This document shows positions 6,388 to 6,694 of a stretch of 6,694 nt of DNA, in pieces. The translations under genes and the position numbers were made by a program. This DNA is from Ghiorsea sp. (GTDB taxonomy: Bacteria > Pseudomonadota > Zetaproteobacteria > Mariprofundales > Mariprofundaceae). Numbering within the stretch: position 1 is the stretch's first letter; each line of letters opens with the position of its first letter. The stretch lies in NCBI GenBank assembly GCA_027019685.1, contig JALUWH010000275.1, positions 1 to 6,694 on the forward strand. Direction: 5' to 3'. A model generated the notes under the pieces. That model saw nothing but the letters and a program-made list of their open reading frames with translations. It was not told the DNA's origin and ran no database searches.

Positions 6388-6694
6388 TTAAGCTTTGAGT
6401 AAATCTATCCACCCATTATTAGCATTTTCCTGCATATCTGCTTCTTTGATATACGGTTTAATGTCCAATACTGGTGTTCCATTGAGCATATCATGATTGC
6501 CAATGTGTAATATTCTACCCTCTATGGAGGTTAACGAAACAAGCGATAAACCAATCGAATTGGGGCGGTGTGGGGCTCGTGTAGAAAATACACCATGTTT
6601 ATGTTCTTTATCACGCGGTGGTTTCACCAATGGATTCCAACCTTGATTCAAATGCATCCAGTAAATAACCCAAATATGCGAAAAAGTCTGCAAG
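6388..6694 (-). CDS. trmO: TrmO/TsaA-family tRNA t6A37 N6-methyltransferase (5' part missing)
   Basis: TrmO (YaeB/TsaA) uses S-adenosylmethionine to convert t6A37 to m6t6A in threonine tRNAs. The last 101-102 codons are in the window. The family pattern is clear: F-S-H-I-W-V-I-Y (4-11 of the visible part), K-P-P-R (24-27), then G-V-F-S-T-R-A-P-H-R-P-N-S-I-G-L-S (34-50) and N-G-T-P-V-L-D-I-K-P-Y (71-81). The usual Pro after R-P-N is Ser here. The Met near the window edge aligns inside the family, so it is not the true start; the N-terminal strand region lies to the right of 6694. The visible C-terminus ends soon after D-I-K-P-Y, so this is a short form without the extra C-terminal domain of the E. 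coli protein. It may be cotranscribed with the kinase gene, as there is no terminator between them. Confidence 0.93.
   Translation of the reverse strand, partial: LQTFSHIWVIYWMHLNQGWNPLVKPPRDKEHKHGVFSTRAPHRPNSIGLSLVSLTSIEGRILHIGNHDMLNGTPVLDIKPYIKEADMQENANNGWIDLLKA

Noticed and set aside
6377..6398. Hairpin after trmO as a terminator
   Set aside because: The arms are only 6 bases, AT-rich, and not followed by a T-run on the minus strand, so it lacks the features of an intrinsic terminator.

Overview
Every gene in this window reads on the minus strand, so transcription runs from the right edge (about 6694) to the left edge (1). The base composition is AT-leaning, by eye near 40 percent GC. The block ruvA-ruvB-(lipoprotein)-ybgC-tolQ-tolR-tolA is the ruv/tol-pal neighbourhood typical of Gram-negative Proteobacteria. 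The diderm envelope genes (tolQRA and a lipobox protein) fit that. I cannot fix the genus; a gamma- or zetaproteobacterium-like chromosome is a reasonable guess and no more.

Layout in transcription order: (1) the 3' part of a TrmO/TsaA-type tRNA methyltransferase gene, cut by the right edge; (2) a 42-base gap with a plausible promoter; (3) a 700-residue protein fusing an N-terminal zinc ribbon, a Ser/Thr protein kinase and a C-terminal HDOD domain; (4) a 70-base gap carrying the ruvA ribosome binding site and a possible tiny ORF; (5) ruvA and ruvB, the Holliday-junction branch-migration motor; (6) a small unrecognised lipoprotein; (7) ybgC, an acyl-CoA thioesterase; (8) tolQ, tolR and the 5' part of tolA, cut by the left edge. 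tolB, pal and cpoB would be expected past position 1.

The genes from ruvA to tolA are packed as one translationally coupled operon. ATGA stop/start overlaps occur at ruvA/ruvB, ruvB/lipoprotein and ybgC/tolQ, and the other gaps are 2, 1 and 11 bases. There is no convincing terminator anywhere in the window and no gene-free stretch longer than 70 bases. RuvAB process recombination intermediates. TolQRA form the proton-driven inner-membrane motor that tightens the outer membrane at division.

The core genes are ordinary. The points of interest are the zinc ribbon-kinase-HDOD fusion sitting where ruvC is often found, its possible leaderless promoter, the orphan lipoprotein placed between ruvB and ybgC with an Asp at position +2, and a TolA with a TonB-like Lys/Pro-rich spacer and an Ala where the transmembrane Ser is usual. 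I saw no mobile element, CRISPR array, rRNA or tRNA, and no strong evidence for a wholly new system.
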